Shown here piece by piece: positions 1 through 8,458 of a DNA stretch of 64,000 nt; position 1 is the stretch's first letter, and every line of letters starts with the position of its first letter. Below the pieces are notes generated by a model. That model was given only the letters and a program-made list of their open reading frames with translations, made no database searches and had not been told where the DNA came from. The DNA is from Rummeliibacillus pycnus_A (GTDB lineage: Bacteria; Bacillota; Bacilli; Bacillales_A; Planococcaceae), in NCBI RefSeq assembly GCF_044359855.1, contig NZ_CP132291.1, positions 2,418,001 to 2,482,000 of the forward strand. Reading direction: 5' to 3'. Both the position numbers and the translations under genes were made by a program.

Positions 1-226
1 GAGTTGCCCAACGTGTATGTCCAATCCCAACAGTTGCTTCTACTGTAGGATCCACTACTTTACGTAAATCTGCAATACGACCTTTTTCTTTAAAAACGGA
101 TACACCTTCAGCATTACTTAACGCAATACCAGCAGAATCATACCCGCGATACTCTAGTTTTTCTAAACCTTTTAATAAAATTTCTTTGGCATCAAGTAAG
201 CCATTATATCCAACAATTCCACACAT
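1..226 (-). CDS. glmS: Glucosamine-6-phosphate synthase, N-terminal part (runs off left edge)
   Basis: Glutamine:fructose-6-phosphate aminotransferase makes glucosamine-6-phosphate, the entry point to UDP-GlcNAc and peptidoglycan. Only the first ~75 codons are present. They start with MCGIVGY, so Cys2 becomes the N-terminal nucleophile of the glutaminase domain, and GHTRWAT follows near the edge. The ATG at 224-226 has a GGAGG box about 8 nt upstream (235-239). The gene lies downstream of glmM and is controlled by the ribozyme immediately upstream. The assignment is secure; the isomerase domains lie outside the window. Confidence 0.97.
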   Translation of the reverse strand, partial: MCGIVGYNGLLDAKEILLKGLEKLEYRGYDSAGIALSNAEGVSVFKEKGRIADLRKVVDPTVEATVGIGHTRWAT

Positions 227-319
227 ATATTTTTCCTCCGAGCTTTGCAAAATTAGCCACAAGAAATCCACTTCCCCTTAATAGGCGAAGTACACGTATA
301 TTGTAGCTGCTATTTTGCC

Positions 320-472
320 TTCTTACTCCTTTGTCTACTCAATTGCTTGAGGTAATTTAAAAGTAAGATAACGATCGGGCATTGGCGATCGGGAGGCATC
401 CGCCGAAATTTTCGATACTCCTCCACCTCGTCTACTGAAGATTGTACGCTCTATTTCTTCAGTACTGGCGCT
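320..472 (-). ncRNA. glmS ribozyme (glucosamine-6-phosphate-activated self-cleaving riboswitch)
   Basis: Read on the minus strand, the leader contains the AGCGCC start of the ribozyme, the conserved core GACGAGG...GGAGG...TATCGAA, and TTTCGGCGGATGCCTCCCG. These match the catalytic core of the glmS ribozyme class. A TCTTACT/AGTAAGA stem enclosing CCTCAA/TTGAGT gives the 3' P4-type helix. By analogy, cleavage falls between the A at 472 and the G at 471. When glucosamine-6-phosphate is plentiful the mRNA is cut and glmS falls. The 3' limit is approximate. Confidence 0.95.
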
Positions 473-568
473 ATAACTGTTTTCCGATTTTATGCTTCGA
501 TACGATCCTCCTTAGCATTTTACTAATCGAATGAAAAGGTTAGACCTTTTAAATTCATCAGCAATTTC

Positions 569-597
569 ATCATACTGAAAACACTATTCATAGTCAA
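569..597 (-). promoter_or_regulatory. SigA-type promoter of glmS
   Basis: A -35 TTGACT (592-597) and a -10 TATGAT (569-574) are separated by 17 bp on the minus strand. Transcription would start near 562, giving about 90 nt of leader before the ribozyme cleavage site. A small perfect hairpin (AAAAGGT-CTA-ACCTTTT, 534-550) lies in that leader. This separates glmS transcription from glmM, whose terminator is farther upstream. Confidence 0.8.
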
Positions 598-905
598 TTA
601 CAAACATGCATTGAAAAGGTTTACAATTTCAAAAAATAATTAATCATTATATAATACGCAACAAATTCCAATTTTGTTGCACTTTTTATAAAAAAGATTC
701 CTTTTTACTATTCCTACTTAATCTACTATTAAATAAGTCCTTTGCGGTTTCAGTTCATTTTTATCCCACATTTTATATCTTTCCGCAAGAAAGAATTATT
801 AAACATAAATCTATGTTAAAATCTTTTTTGCACAGTGCCAGCGCGCTAAGCGCACAATAACTATTCCTTTCAAATACCAATAATCAAATTTAAAAGCGCC
901 AAACA
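598..905. other. AT-rich intergenic spacer between the glmM terminator and the glmS promoter
   Basis: About 300 bp with no credible coding frame on either strand. I see only AT-rich sequence and a short GC-rich palindromic stretch near 838-855. No gene is supported here. Confidence 0.6.
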
Positions 906-945
906 TAAAAAGAGATATCCTCAAAAGTTCTTTGAGAATATCTCC
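906..945 (-). terminator. Intrinsic terminator of the sigW-cdaA-glmM transcript
   Basis: On the minus strand GAGATATTCTCAAAG pairs with the following CTTTTGAGGATATCTC, and the stem runs into TTTTT. It lies about 60 bp downstream of the glmM stop codon. Confidence 0.88.
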
Positions 946-1005
946 TTAACTATGTTAATGCAAGGAATCGTTCATTTGTGATTTCTATTCCTTGTTGTGA
1001 ATGAA

Positions 1006-2358
1006 TTAATCCTTTAATTCCATTTCTTCACGAACGACATCCGCAATTCGTGTGCAATAAGTTTCGCAAAGTTCACTTGATGGTGCTTCCACCATAACTC
1101 GAACTAATGGTTCTGTACCTGAAGGTCTAACTAATACTCGTCCATCGCCATTCATTTCTTGTTCAACTTGTGCAATGATTGCAGCTACTTTTTCATTTTC
1201 TTTCACAGTATATTTATCAGTAACTCGAACGTTAATTAGTTTTTGTGGGAAAATTGTCATTTCAGAAGCAAGTTCTGATAATTTTTTGCCTGTCTCTTTC
1301 ATCGTATTGACTAACTGTAAACCTGTAAGTAAACCATCACCTGTTGTGTTATAGTCTAAAAATACGATATGGCCTGATTGTTCGCCACCAACGTTATAAT
1401 TACCTTCACGCATAGCTTCTACTACATAACGATCGCCAACTTTAGTTTGCACGCTATGCATGCCATGTTCTTCTAAACCTTTGTAGAAACCCATATTACT
1501 CATAACTGTTGATACGACTGTATCTTGTTTGAGCATACCTTTTTCGTGTAGATGCTTAGCACAAATGTACATAATTTGGTCGCCATCAACAATTTGCCCA
1601 TTTTCATCAACTGCGATTAAACGATCACCATCGCCATCAAATGCTAACCCTACATTAGCACCTTTTTCCACTACAAGATTTGCTAATTTTTCAGGATGTG
1701 TAGAACCAACACCATCATTAATATTCAAACCGTTTGGAGAAGATCCCATTGTTGATAAGTCTGCCTCTAAATCTGCAAATAAATGTGTAGCCAATGATGA
1801 TGTTGCACCATGAGCACAGTCTAATGCAATATGGATATCTGTAAAATCTTCATATACAGTTTGTTTTAAATATTGAATGTATTTTTGGCCACCTTCAAAG
1901 TAATCGCTAACCGAACCTAAATCTGCTCCAGTAGGTCGTGGTAGATCATCATGTTCTTGGTCTAGTAAAGCTTCAATTTCTTCTTCTTGTGCATCTGAAA
2001 GTTTAAAACCATCTGGACCAAAGAATTTAATGCCGTTGTCTGCTACAGGATTGTGAGATGCTGAAATCATCACACCTGCTTGAGCACTCATTACTCTTGT
2101 TAAATAAGCAACCCCTGGTGTACTAATAACACCTAAACGCATTACTTCTGCTCCTACTGATAATAGGCCTGCAACAAGTGCACCTTCTAACATTTCACCA
2201 GAAATACGAGTATCTCGTCCTATTAATACTTTCGGACGATCTGTGGTTTCTTTCGTTAAAACGTATCCACCAAAACGTCCCAATTTAAACGCTAACTCAG
2301 GCGTTAGCTCACTATTGGCGACTCCGCGGACGCCGTCTGTTCCGAAATATTTACCCAT
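1006..2358 (-). CDS. glmM: Phosphoglucosamine mutase
   Basis: Interconverts glucosamine-6-phosphate and glucosamine-1-phosphate in the cytosol, the step after GlmS toward UDP-GlcNAc. At 450 aa it has family length. The phosphoserine loop is visible as SASHNP with Ser101. The metal-binding DGDGD loop is near residue 242, the sugar-binding GGEQSGH segment near 325, and the phosphate-binding RPSGTEP loop is near the C terminus. It follows cdaR by 47 bp in the conserved cdaA-cdaR-glmM order. In related bacteria GlmM binds and inhibits CdaA, so linkage may couple wall precursors to c-di-AMP. Confidence 0.98.
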   Translation of the reverse strand: MGKYFGTDGVRGVANSELTPELAFKLGRFGGYVLTKETTDRPKVLIGRDTRISGEMLEGALVAGLLSVGAEVMRLGVISTPGVAYLTRVMSAQAGVMISASHNPVADNGIKFFGPDGFKLSDAQEEEIEALLDQEHDDLPRPTGADLGSVSDYFEGGQKYIQYLKQTVYEDFTDIHIALDCAHGATSSLATHLFADLEADLSTMGSSPNGLNINDGVGSTHPEKLANLVVEKGANVGLAFDGDGDRLIAVDENGQIVDGDQIMYICAKHLHEKGMLKQDTVVSTVMSNMGFYKGLEEHGMHSVQTKVGDRYVVEAMREGNYNVGGEQSGHIVFLDYNTTGDGLLTGLQLVNTMKETGKKLSELASEMTIFPQKLINVRVTDKYTVKENEKVAAIIAQVEQEMNGDGRVLVRPSGTEPLVRVMVEAPSSELCETYCTRIADVVREEMELKD

Positions 2359-2406
2359 TTTGTCATTCTCTCCTTCAAAACTGTTTGCAATTTTTTGACG
2401 AACTTT

Positions 2407-3699
2407 TTATGAAAGTTGACTAATTTTTAATTTTATAGAACTTGGAGTGGCCTTCCATGTTGTTCCTGTAGGACTACTACCTAATATCTTCAAGGTATTT
2501 GTTCCTTCTTTCACATCTTTTGCATCTACATATAATTGAATATCCGATGCTGTTATGTTCGCAATCTCTTGGTCATCGCCAGTTACAAATACTGATACAT
2601 AATAACTTGTTTCATTATCAATGGCGAATTGTTCTTTATCTAGATTTTTTACACTTACTTTAACATTATCAACAATAGCTGTAGATGTCGTCGCACTAGT
2701 AGTTTCTTGATTATTAGTTGTTTCATCATATACATTTTTGTTGCTACTTAATGAATCGTCTAGTGTAACATGGACTTTTAATTGATTAGTTGATAGCTTT
2801 GTCACGCCGGATGGCTTGGACAAATTAACTGTGACATCATCAGATTTCTTTAATTTCGAAACATCTACATCAACAGGTAATGAACTTATTCTTTCAAGTT
2901 CATCTTTTGGTCCAAATAGCGTAATATGGCTCGCATCAGCTTTCAACGATTTTACCTTTAAATTATCTTTTGGATTACCCTTTACATTTAAGGAAATTGG
3001 CACTTCCTTATTATACTCCCCAATGTCAACTTTTACTTGCACAGTAGAAGGGCTAATTGTAATATCTAATTTATTCATATCACGATCTAGCACTTTTACA
3101 GGTGCTTCCTTAGTAAAGGACTCTGTCACTCTGGATTCACCTGATAACATTGCTTTTACATAAGCTATACTGTCGACTACACTTTTAGCGCCCGTAACTG
3201 TGACTTCATTAGGATTCGCTGTCATTGTTTTTACAAAATAATCAGGTGCTAATTGACTTTGGTTAAAGTCAGGATCTACTTTAAAGGTCCGTGTGACTTT
3301 TTCTTCTATAGATACATCTATTGTAGATGGTTCAATTTGAATTTGGAGCTTATCTGAAAAACCCTTATATTTAAATTTAACCTTGTGTTTTCCGATTGTT
3401 TCTTTACTTAGATCTAAGTAAACTTCATAATCCTTAAGCGCCTTCGTTTGTAATACAAGTGCTAATGGCCCCTTTACGGAAACATCAACCGTCTGTGGTA
3501 CACCCGTAACAATTAAGTTTTTGTCATCATAAAGCACTTTTACAGGAACGTTATGAATTACTTCAGTTTGGCGGTCAGAAGTTGTTGTTGTATTATTGCC
3601 TGGACTTGTTTCAGATCTCACTGTAAAGAACATTAACAATGCCAATACGAGTGCGGTAATTCGTAAAAACCAAGGACTATCAACTAGTTTATCCATCAC
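2407..3699 (-). CDS. cdaR: CdaA regulatory protein, YbbR-domain membrane-anchored protein
   Basis: Extracytoplasmic regulator of the c-di-AMP cyclase CdaA. The 430-aa protein has one N-terminal membrane segment (about residues 10-26, LRITALVLALLMFFTV) and then tandem beta-rich YbbR repeats across the rest, ending in a short hydrophilic tail. Its start overlaps the cdaA stop by 4 nt (ATGA type), which indicates translational coupling. A Ser/Thr/Asn-rich linker (about residues 310-335) separates the last repeat. The name rests on repeat architecture and its position between cdaA and glmM. Confidence 0.93.
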   Translation of the reverse strand: MMDKLVDSPWFLRITALVLALLMFFTVRSETSPGNNTTTTSDRQTEVIHNVPVKVLYDDKNLIVTGVPQTVDVSVKGPLALVLQTKALKDYEVYLDLSKETIGKHKVKFKYKGFSDKLQIQIEPSTIDVSIEEKVTRTFKVDPDFNQSQLAPDYFVKTMTANPNEVTVTGAKSVVDSIAYVKAMLSGESRVTESFTKEAPVKVLDRDMNKLDITISPSTVQVKVDIGEYNKEVPISLNVKGNPKDNLKVKSLKADASHITLFGPKDELERISSLPVDVDVSKLKKSDDVTVNLSKPSGVTKLSTNQLKVHVTLDDSLSSNKNVYDETTNNQETTSATTSTAIVDNVKVSVKNLDKEQFAIDNETSYYVSVFVTGDDQEIANITASDIQLYVDAKDVKEGTNTLKILGSSPTGTTWKATPSSIKLKISQLS

Positions 3700-4538
3700 T
3701 TTTTATCCCCCCTCCAGTTCCATTTGGAGGTACTGACTGCAGCTGTAGGTTCGCCAAACCATGCACGCTGTAAACGTGACTCAAATTCTTCAATAGATAA
3801 ATCACGATGCAAATCACCATTAATGGTTAAACTAATAGCGCCTGTTTCCTCTGACACTATAATCGTTACAGCATCCGTTACTTCACTAATACCAATTGCT
3901 GCACGATGACGTGTTCCAAGTTCCTTTGAAATAAATGGACTTTCTGAGAGAGGCAAATAACAGGCAGCAGCTGCTACTTTATTTTTTTGTACAATTACTG
4001 CTCCATCATGAAGCGGCGTATTTGGTATGAAAATATTGATAATTAACTCTGATGAGATTTCAGAGAACATAGGAATACCTGTTTCAATATAATCATTTAA
4101 ACCTGTTTCTCTTTCGATTGAAATAAGCGCGCCAATTCGTCGTTTTGCCATGTAACTAACTGATTTGGACATGGCGGATATCAATCTAGCCTGTTCTTCT
4201 TCTTCTTGTAAATTACTTCGAGCAAACAACTTTCCTCGCCCTAATTGTTCCAACGCTCTACGTAATTCAGGTTGGAAAATAATGATGATCGCCAAAAATC
4301 CAAATTCAATAACTTGTTGCGTCATCCAGCCTAATGTAGTTAGTCCTAAATAAACCGTAATAATTCGAATGATCACGATCACAAAAATACCTTTTAAAAG
4401 CTGAACGGCCTTTGTGCCACGAATCAATGTAAGTATATTATAAAAGACCAACCATACTAATAAAATATCAATGATGTTTAATACCATTCTTATCCATTGA
4501 TTGTTGGTAAACTGTGTAAATTCATTAATAAAAGTCAT
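3696..4538 (-). CDS. cdaA: Diadenylate cyclase (c-di-AMP synthase), membrane type
   Basis: Condenses two ATP into c-di-AMP, an essential second messenger for potassium and wall homeostasis. Three N-terminal membrane helices precede a cytosolic DAC domain with the diagnostic LHDGAVIV and GTRHRAAIG motifs. I place the start at the ATG at 4536-4538 (MTFINEF, 280 aa), which has GGGGGATCC upstream. A longer frame reaching 4586 lacks a ribosome site. It is co-transcribed with rsiW upstream and cdaR downstream. Confidence 0.96.
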   Translation of the reverse strand: MTFINEFTQFTNNQWIRMVLNIIDILLVWLVFYNILTLIRGTKAVQLLKGIFVIVIIRIITVYLGLTTLGWMTQQVIEFGFLAIIIIFQPELRRALEQLGRGKLFARSNLQEEEEQARLISAMSKSVSYMAKRRIGALISIERETGLNDYIETGIPMFSEISSELIINIFIPNTPLHDGAVIVQKNKVAAAACYLPLSESPFISKELGTRHRAAIGISEVTDAVTIIVSEETGAISLTINGDLHRDLSIEEFESRLQRAWFGEPTAAVSTSKWNWRGDKK

Positions 4539-4655
4539 GTGGATCCCCCACTTTTCTAGCGAGTACGTATACGTCAAGTATAGCACAACTACCTTACTTT
4601 CTGCCCGTATGAAGCAGAAAAGCCCACTATTAAGTTAGCAGACTTCTCAATTAGT

Positions 4656-5276
4656 TTATTCATTTTTATCAATAAAAGACCAAGCACTTTTCACACTACT
4701 TTTAATTTTATACCATAGCCATTCAAAAGCTTCGTCAACTTCCTCAATTTGTCCGGTGACATTTGCAGTAGAAGCCATATATTTACCATTAATAACTGTA
4801 ATATTCCCGTCAACTTCACCTTTTACAATAATATCTCCATTTTTCACAACGATGTCACCTTTTACAGTCTCTCCTTCAGGAACAATTACCGTTTGACCTT
4901 GCACTTGTAAATTCGGCTGTTTTGTAAACGAAAATTCTTGGTCATTTTTATAGCCTGATAGGAGTGACCCACTCATAAGAATGCAAAACATTGCTGCTGC
5001 TACTAAAATTGGGTGTCTACGAATCCATCGTTGTATGCCATTACGCATCTTTCTTTTAGGAAGTTTTTGCATTACTTGTTCTACAAAATTTGGAGGCGCT
5101 TCAATAACGGCTGCACTTTTCACGAACGCGATTGTTCTAGTTAACTCTTGCATGTGCTTCTGGCAATCATCACAATTTCGCATATATGACTTCAACTCTT
5201 GCTCTTGTTCGCGGCTAATATCCCCATCTAGATATTCATGCATGTATTGCACGATATGTTCAGGACATTTACTCAT
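4656..5276 (-). CDS. rsiW: Anti-sigma-W factor RsiW
   Basis: Single-pass membrane anti-sigma factor that holds SigW until envelope stress triggers its proteolysis. The N-terminal ZAS domain shows Cys4, Cys35 and Cys38. The position expected to be the zinc-binding His (four residues before the first Cys of the CxxC) is Tyr31, encoded TAT. A membrane helix spans about residues 89-108. The extracytoplasmic part contains PEGETVKGDI and GQIEE blocks like those of B. subtilis RsiW. It lies 12 bp after sigW. At 206 aa it has normal length. Confidence 0.95.
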   Translation of the reverse strand: MSKCPEHIVQYMHEYLDGDISREQEQELKSYMRNCDDCQKHMQELTRTIAFVKSAAVIEAPPNFVEQVMQKLPKRKMRNGIQRWIRRHPILVAAAMFCILMSGSLLSGYKNDQEFSFTKQPNLQVQGQTVIVPEGETVKGDIVVKNGDIIVKGEVDGNITVINGKYMASTANVTGQIEEVDEAFEWLWYKIKSSVKSAWSFIDKNE

Positions 5277-5288
5277 AGTGAAAACCCC

Positions 5289-5852
5289 CTACAAATTGCT
5301 CAATTGCTTTCTTAGCGCTTCACGCCCTCGATGAATACGTGTCTTTACTGTTCCTAATGGCATATCCAAAATTTCGCTAATTTCTTGCAGTGGCAATTCT
5401 TCAATATACTTCAAGATTATGATTGTTCGATACTTTTCTGGCAAGCAACTAATTTCATATTGAATTCTTTCTTGCAATTCCATTCTTTCAATCTCTTCTT
5501 CAGGGAGTCGATCTGATGAAGAAATCTGAGAATACATATCGAGTCCATCCGTACCTGTAACTTGTGCATCTAAGTAATAGTCTGGTTTCTTTTTTCTTAT
5601 GCGATCTATACACAAATTTGTTGCGATACGAAATAGCCAGGTGGAAAATTTCCTATTTAAATCGAAAGTGTGCAAGTTTGTATATGCACGTATAAAAGCC
5701 TCTTGTGCTATATCTTCTGCTTCATGTTGGTTGTTGAGCATGCGGTAGCATACTTGATATACTTTTTGCTGATAGAGGCTCACAATATCTGAATACGCAT
5801 GTTGGTCACCTTTCAGCACTTGCTTTATTCTTTTGTTGATTAACGCATCCAT
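5289..5852 (-). CDS. sigW: ECF RNA polymerase sigma factor SigW
   Basis: Extracytoplasmic-function sigma factor for the antibiotic and envelope-stress regulon. It has 187 aa. Region 2 is seen in the segment with AEDIAQEAF and FSTWLFRIATNLCIDRIRK, and region 4 in LPEKYRTIIILKY and the helix-turn-helix LGTVKTRIHRGREALR. ATG at 5850-5852 has a GGAGGGG box. It heads sigW-rsiW-cdaA-cdaR-glmM and is preceded by its own ECF-type promoter, which implies autoregulation. Confidence 0.97.
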   Translation of the reverse strand: MDALINKRIKQVLKGDQHAYSDIVSLYQQKVYQVCYRMLNNQHEAEDIAQEAFIRAYTNLHTFDLNRKFSTWLFRIATNLCIDRIRKKKPDYYLDAQVTGTDGLDMYSQISSSDRLPEEEIERMELQERIQYEISCLPEKYRTIIILKYIEELPLQEISEILDMPLGTVKTRIHRGREALRKQLSNL

Positions 5853-5885
5853 GTGATTTCCCCTCCGCCATGCGGCTGCCTATAA

Positions 5886-5914
5886 TATACGAACCGATTC
5901 CTCAGTTGGTTTCA
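5886..5914 (-). promoter_or_regulatory. SigW-type autoregulatory promoter upstream of sigW
   Basis: TGAAAC (5909-5914) and CGTATA (5886-5891) are separated by 17 bp, matching the ECF SigW consensus TGAAAC-N16/17-CGTA. It lies 34 bp upstream of the sigW start. The match is read directly; activity is inferred. Confidence 0.85.
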
Positions 5915-6152
5915 TTTTTATTTCACATTTTTAAACATTATTATTTTTATTATACCAATACTCCCTTCTATTTCTTACAACTTTTTTCATTTTCACCACT
6001 TTAGTGGTAAAACTTTAAAAACATATATAAATGGGCAAGTGGCTAGTTTATATATGTATATCACAATAGCCTTCAATCGAGGAAATGAGCAGCGGCATAG
6101 TACAACAGTTATATAGCATTAAGAACGACGGTTAACCCCATTAAATAGATAT
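5915..6152. other. Non-coding spacer between rocF terminator and sigW promoter
   Basis: AT-rich sequence of about 240 bp with no supported ORF, RNA gene or clear second promoter on either strand. Confidence 0.6.
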
Positions 6153-6185
6153 AAAAAAAGGATGAGCAAACTGCTCATCCTTTTT
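6153..6185 (-). terminator. Intrinsic terminator of rocF
   Basis: The perfect stem GGATGAGCAG/CTGCTCATCC (inner part overlapping) is flanked by A7 and T5 runs. It could work in both directions, but on the minus strand it immediately follows the rocF stop. Confidence 0.93.
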
Positions 6186-7089
6186 AAACTAGCGTCTCGC
6201 CAAATAATGAGCCCATTAAAGCTACCGCTACATCAGCTGTTTTATTTTTTTCATCCAGAATTGGATTGACCTCAACAAACTCTGCAGACGTGATTAAACC
6301 TGACTCTTGTAACATTTCCATTGCTAAATGACTTTCTCTGTACGTAATACCACCTGGTACTGGAGTTCCTACTCCTGGCGTATAGATTGGGTCAATACCA
6401 TCTAAGTCTAACGACAAATGAACTCCATCCACATTCTGACTTTTTAAATAAATAATAGCATCTTGCATCACATCCGTCATTCCTAGGCGATCAATTTCAT
6501 GCATCGAATATACTTTGATTCCTGTTTTACGGATTAATTCTTTTTCACCTTGGTCAATTGAGCGTGCACCGACAATCACAATATTCTCCGGTTTTACTTT
6601 AGGTGCAAATCCTCTGATATTAACTAATCTTTCATGACCGAGACCTAAACTAATAGCTAATGGCATACCATGAATATTTCCTGAAGGCGATGTTTCACTT
6701 GTATTCATATCTGCATGAGCGTCGTACCAAATAACGCCTAAATTTTCATAGTGATCTGATATGCCGGCTAATGTTCCGATAGCAATACTATGATCTCCAC
6801 CCAATACTAATGGAAAACTTCCTTTCTCTACTACTTCATGAACTTTTTGAGCTAATTTAGTATTTGCATCAGTAACTGCCTCTAAATTTCTTAATGTTGT
6901 ATCTGGAGATTCCTCTTTCTTTGAGTGATCAATATAGATGTCACCTTCATCTATTACTCTATGGCCAAGCTCTTCTAAACGCTCAACAGCACCTGCATAA
7001 CGAATTGCACTTGGCCCCATATCTACGCCTCTGCGTAATTGTCCCATATCCATAGGGACCCCAATCATCGATATCTTTAATGTCTCCAT
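6184..7089 (-). CDS. rocF: Arginase
   Basis: Hydrolyses arginine to ornithine and urea. The binuclear manganese centre motifs are visible: GGDHSIAIG, YDAHADMNT and SLDLDGIDP with the following PGVGTPVPGG. I choose the ATG at 7087-7089 (METLKIS, 301 aa), preceded by GGGGGTATGACTTC. The open frame extends to 7152 without a ribosome site. The length matches the arginase family. It forms a single-gene unit ending in a strong terminator. I recall rocF next to the sigW locus in the B. cereus group. Confidence 0.95.
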   Translation of the reverse strand: METLKISMIGVPMDMGQLRRGVDMGPSAIRYAGAVERLEELGHRVIDEGDIYIDHSKKEESPDTTLRNLEAVTDANTKLAQKVHEVVEKGSFPLVLGGDHSIAIGTLAGISDHYENLGVIWYDAHADMNTSETSPSGNIHGMPLAISLGLGHERLVNIRGFAPKVKPENIVIVGARSIDQGEKELIRKTGIKVYSMHEIDRLGMTDVMQDAIIYLKSQNVDGVHLSLDLDGIDPIYTPGVGTPVPGGITYRESHLAMEMLQESGLITSAEFVEVNPILDEKNKTADVAVALMGSLFGETLV

Positions 7090-7319
7090 GAAGTCATACC
7101 CCCTTTGTAAGCTAATTCTATTGTAACGGCAGGAATACTCATGGCTCAACAAGACATTTTTCTGTATTTTTATTCAGTTCAAAAATTTCAAAAATAATAG
7201 AATACTTTTAGCAAAAGAATTTTAAAGAAGTCATTAACCTTTTATTTGAATCAATTTTATTATGCAAAATTCATATAAAATATATGAACATTAATCGATA
7301 TCTAATTTTTTCATTGCAA

Positions 7320-7540
7320 CGCTTTCGATAGGGAATCCTCGAAAATGCATTCACATACTTCGTGCGAGGCTAATTCAGTGAGGTACATTTAGATAAGCTT
7401 GAGCTGAAAGCCCCGCAGGAACGTTAGTGCCACTAAGTCGACGTTAGCGATGCAGAATTCAACGGGGAGATTGAAGCCAAGCACGTGGAAAGCACTGTCT
7501 GTAGCGGAACATCCAAATCTGAATATGGAAGAGTTAATGT
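7320..7540. repeat. Possible degenerate dispersed repeat of Bacillaceae type
   Basis: This GC-richer patch in an AT-rich spacer contains CCCCGCAGGAACG and GTGGAAAGCACTGTCTG. These resemble the CCCCGCAGGAGCG...GGAAAGCGAGTGCCTG pattern that recurs in non-coding DNA of many Bacillaceae. It is imperfect and non-coding. Identification rests on recollection of that repeat family, not on a second copy in this window. Confidence 0.35.
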
Positions 7541-7656
7541 GTTGAAATGAAATTGATTCATTTATAAGGAAATTACGATATATGAAGGAATTTATTTACA
7601 TGATGCTCTTTTAGATAAAATTGCAGCGAGAGGAAAAGACATGGAAATTAAAGCAA

Positions 7657-7691
7657 CAAAAAACCTTCTTCTAATATTTTAGAAGAAGGTT
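7657..7691 (-). terminator. Intrinsic terminator of the tRNA cluster
   Basis: AACCTTCTTCTAA pairs with TTAGAAGAAGGTT and runs into TTTTTTG on the minus strand. It lies 16 bp beyond the tRNA-Lys 3' end. Confidence 0.92.
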
Positions 7692-7706
7692 ATATCTTAT
7701 GAATGA

Positions 7707-7779
7707 TGAGTCATGCAGGATTCGAACCAGCGACCCTCTGATTAAAAGTCAGATGCTCTACCAACTGAGCTAATGACTC
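7707..7779 (-). tRNA. tRNA-Lys (anticodon UUU)
   Basis: A 73-nt cloverleaf starting GAGTCAT with anticodon loop CTTTTAA and T-loop GGTTCGAATCC. The 3' CCA is not encoded (TCA follows the acceptor), so CCA must be added by the nucleotidyltransferase. It is the last gene of a seven-tRNA cluster. Confidence 0.95.
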
Positions 7780-7791
7780 ATAAAATAAAAA

Positions 7792-7866
7792 TGGCTGGGG
7801 TACCTGGATTCGAACCAGGGCATGACGGAATCAAAATCCGTTGCCTTACCGCTTGGCTATACCCCA
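7792..7866 (-). tRNA. tRNA-Gln (anticodon UUG)
   Basis: The acceptor TGGGGTA pairs with TACCCCA; the anticodon loop is TTTTGAT, giving UUG. CCA is encoded. Confidence 0.95.
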
Positions 7867-7871
7867 AAAAA

Positions 7872-7955
7872 TGGTGGAGGGGGGCAGATTCGAACTGCCG
7901 AACCCGAAGGAGCGGATTTACAGTCCGCCGCGTTTAGCCTCTTCGCTACCCCTCC
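7872..7955 (-). tRNA. tRNA-Tyr (anticodon GUA)
   Basis: An 84-nt class II tRNA with a long variable arm (CTCCTTCGGG region), anticodon loop CTGTAAA, acceptor GGAGGGG and encoded CCA. Confidence 0.95.
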
Positions 7956-7962
7956 GAAACAG

Positions 7963-8038
7963 TGGTGGAGGATGACGGGATCGAACCGCCGACCCTCTGC
8001 TTGTAAGGCAGATGCTCTCCCAGCTGAGCTAATCCTCC
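7963..8038 (-). tRNA. tRNA-Val (anticodon UAC)
   Basis: A 76-nt cloverleaf starting GGAGGATTAGCTCAG with anticodon loop CTTACAA and encoded CCA. Confidence 0.95.
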
Positions 8039-8065
8039 AAATTGTTAATATGTAATTATTAAAAG

Positions 8066-8140
8066 TGGTGACCCCTACGAGATTCGAACTCGTGTTACCG
8101 CCGTGAAAGGGCGGTGTCTTAACCGCTTGACCAAGGGGCC
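8066..8140 (-). tRNA. tRNA-Glu (anticodon UUC)
   Basis: A 75-nt cloverleaf starting GGCCCCTTGGTCAAG with anticodon loop CTTTCAC and encoded CCA. Confidence 0.95.
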
Positions 8141-8261
8141 TTTTTAGAAAATTTACGTCTTTAACAGGACAAGAATAATAATATCACATTTCAATTAGTT
8201 TTGCAACCCTAAAACAAAAAATAATTAATATATTTATTTTTTCGATTAATAAAGTTTCAAA

Positions 8262-8334
8262 AGCTTCCAACCGGGCTCGAACCGGTGACCTCTTCCTTAC
8301 CATGGAAGCACTCTACCTGCTGAGCTATGGAAGC
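8262..8334 (-). tRNA. tRNA-Thr (anticodon GGU)
   Basis: A 73-nt cloverleaf starting GCTTCCATAGCTCAG with anticodon loop ATGGTAA. CCA is not encoded (TTTG follows the acceptor stem). An AT-rich 121-bp gap separates it from tRNA-Glu. Confidence 0.94.
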
Positions 8335-8347
8335 ACAGACAAAAAAA

Positions 8348-8424
8348 TGGCTCCGAAGGCAGGACTCGAACCTGCGACCCTCTGATTAACAGTCAGATGC
8401 TGCTACCAACTGAGCTACTTCGGA
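8348..8424 (-). tRNA. tRNA-Asn (anticodon GUU)
   Basis: The first tRNA of the cluster. Acceptor TCCGAAG, anticodon loop CTGTTAA, T-arm GGTTCGAGTCC, CCA encoded. It begins 35 bp downstream of a near-consensus -10 box. Confidence 0.95.
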
Positions 8425-8458
8425 ACAATATTATTATGTTACCTCTAATACATTTATT

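Noticed and set aside
7822..8055. A 77-aa plus-strand ORF
   Set aside because: It runs antisense through tRNA-Gln, tRNA-Tyr and tRNA-Val.
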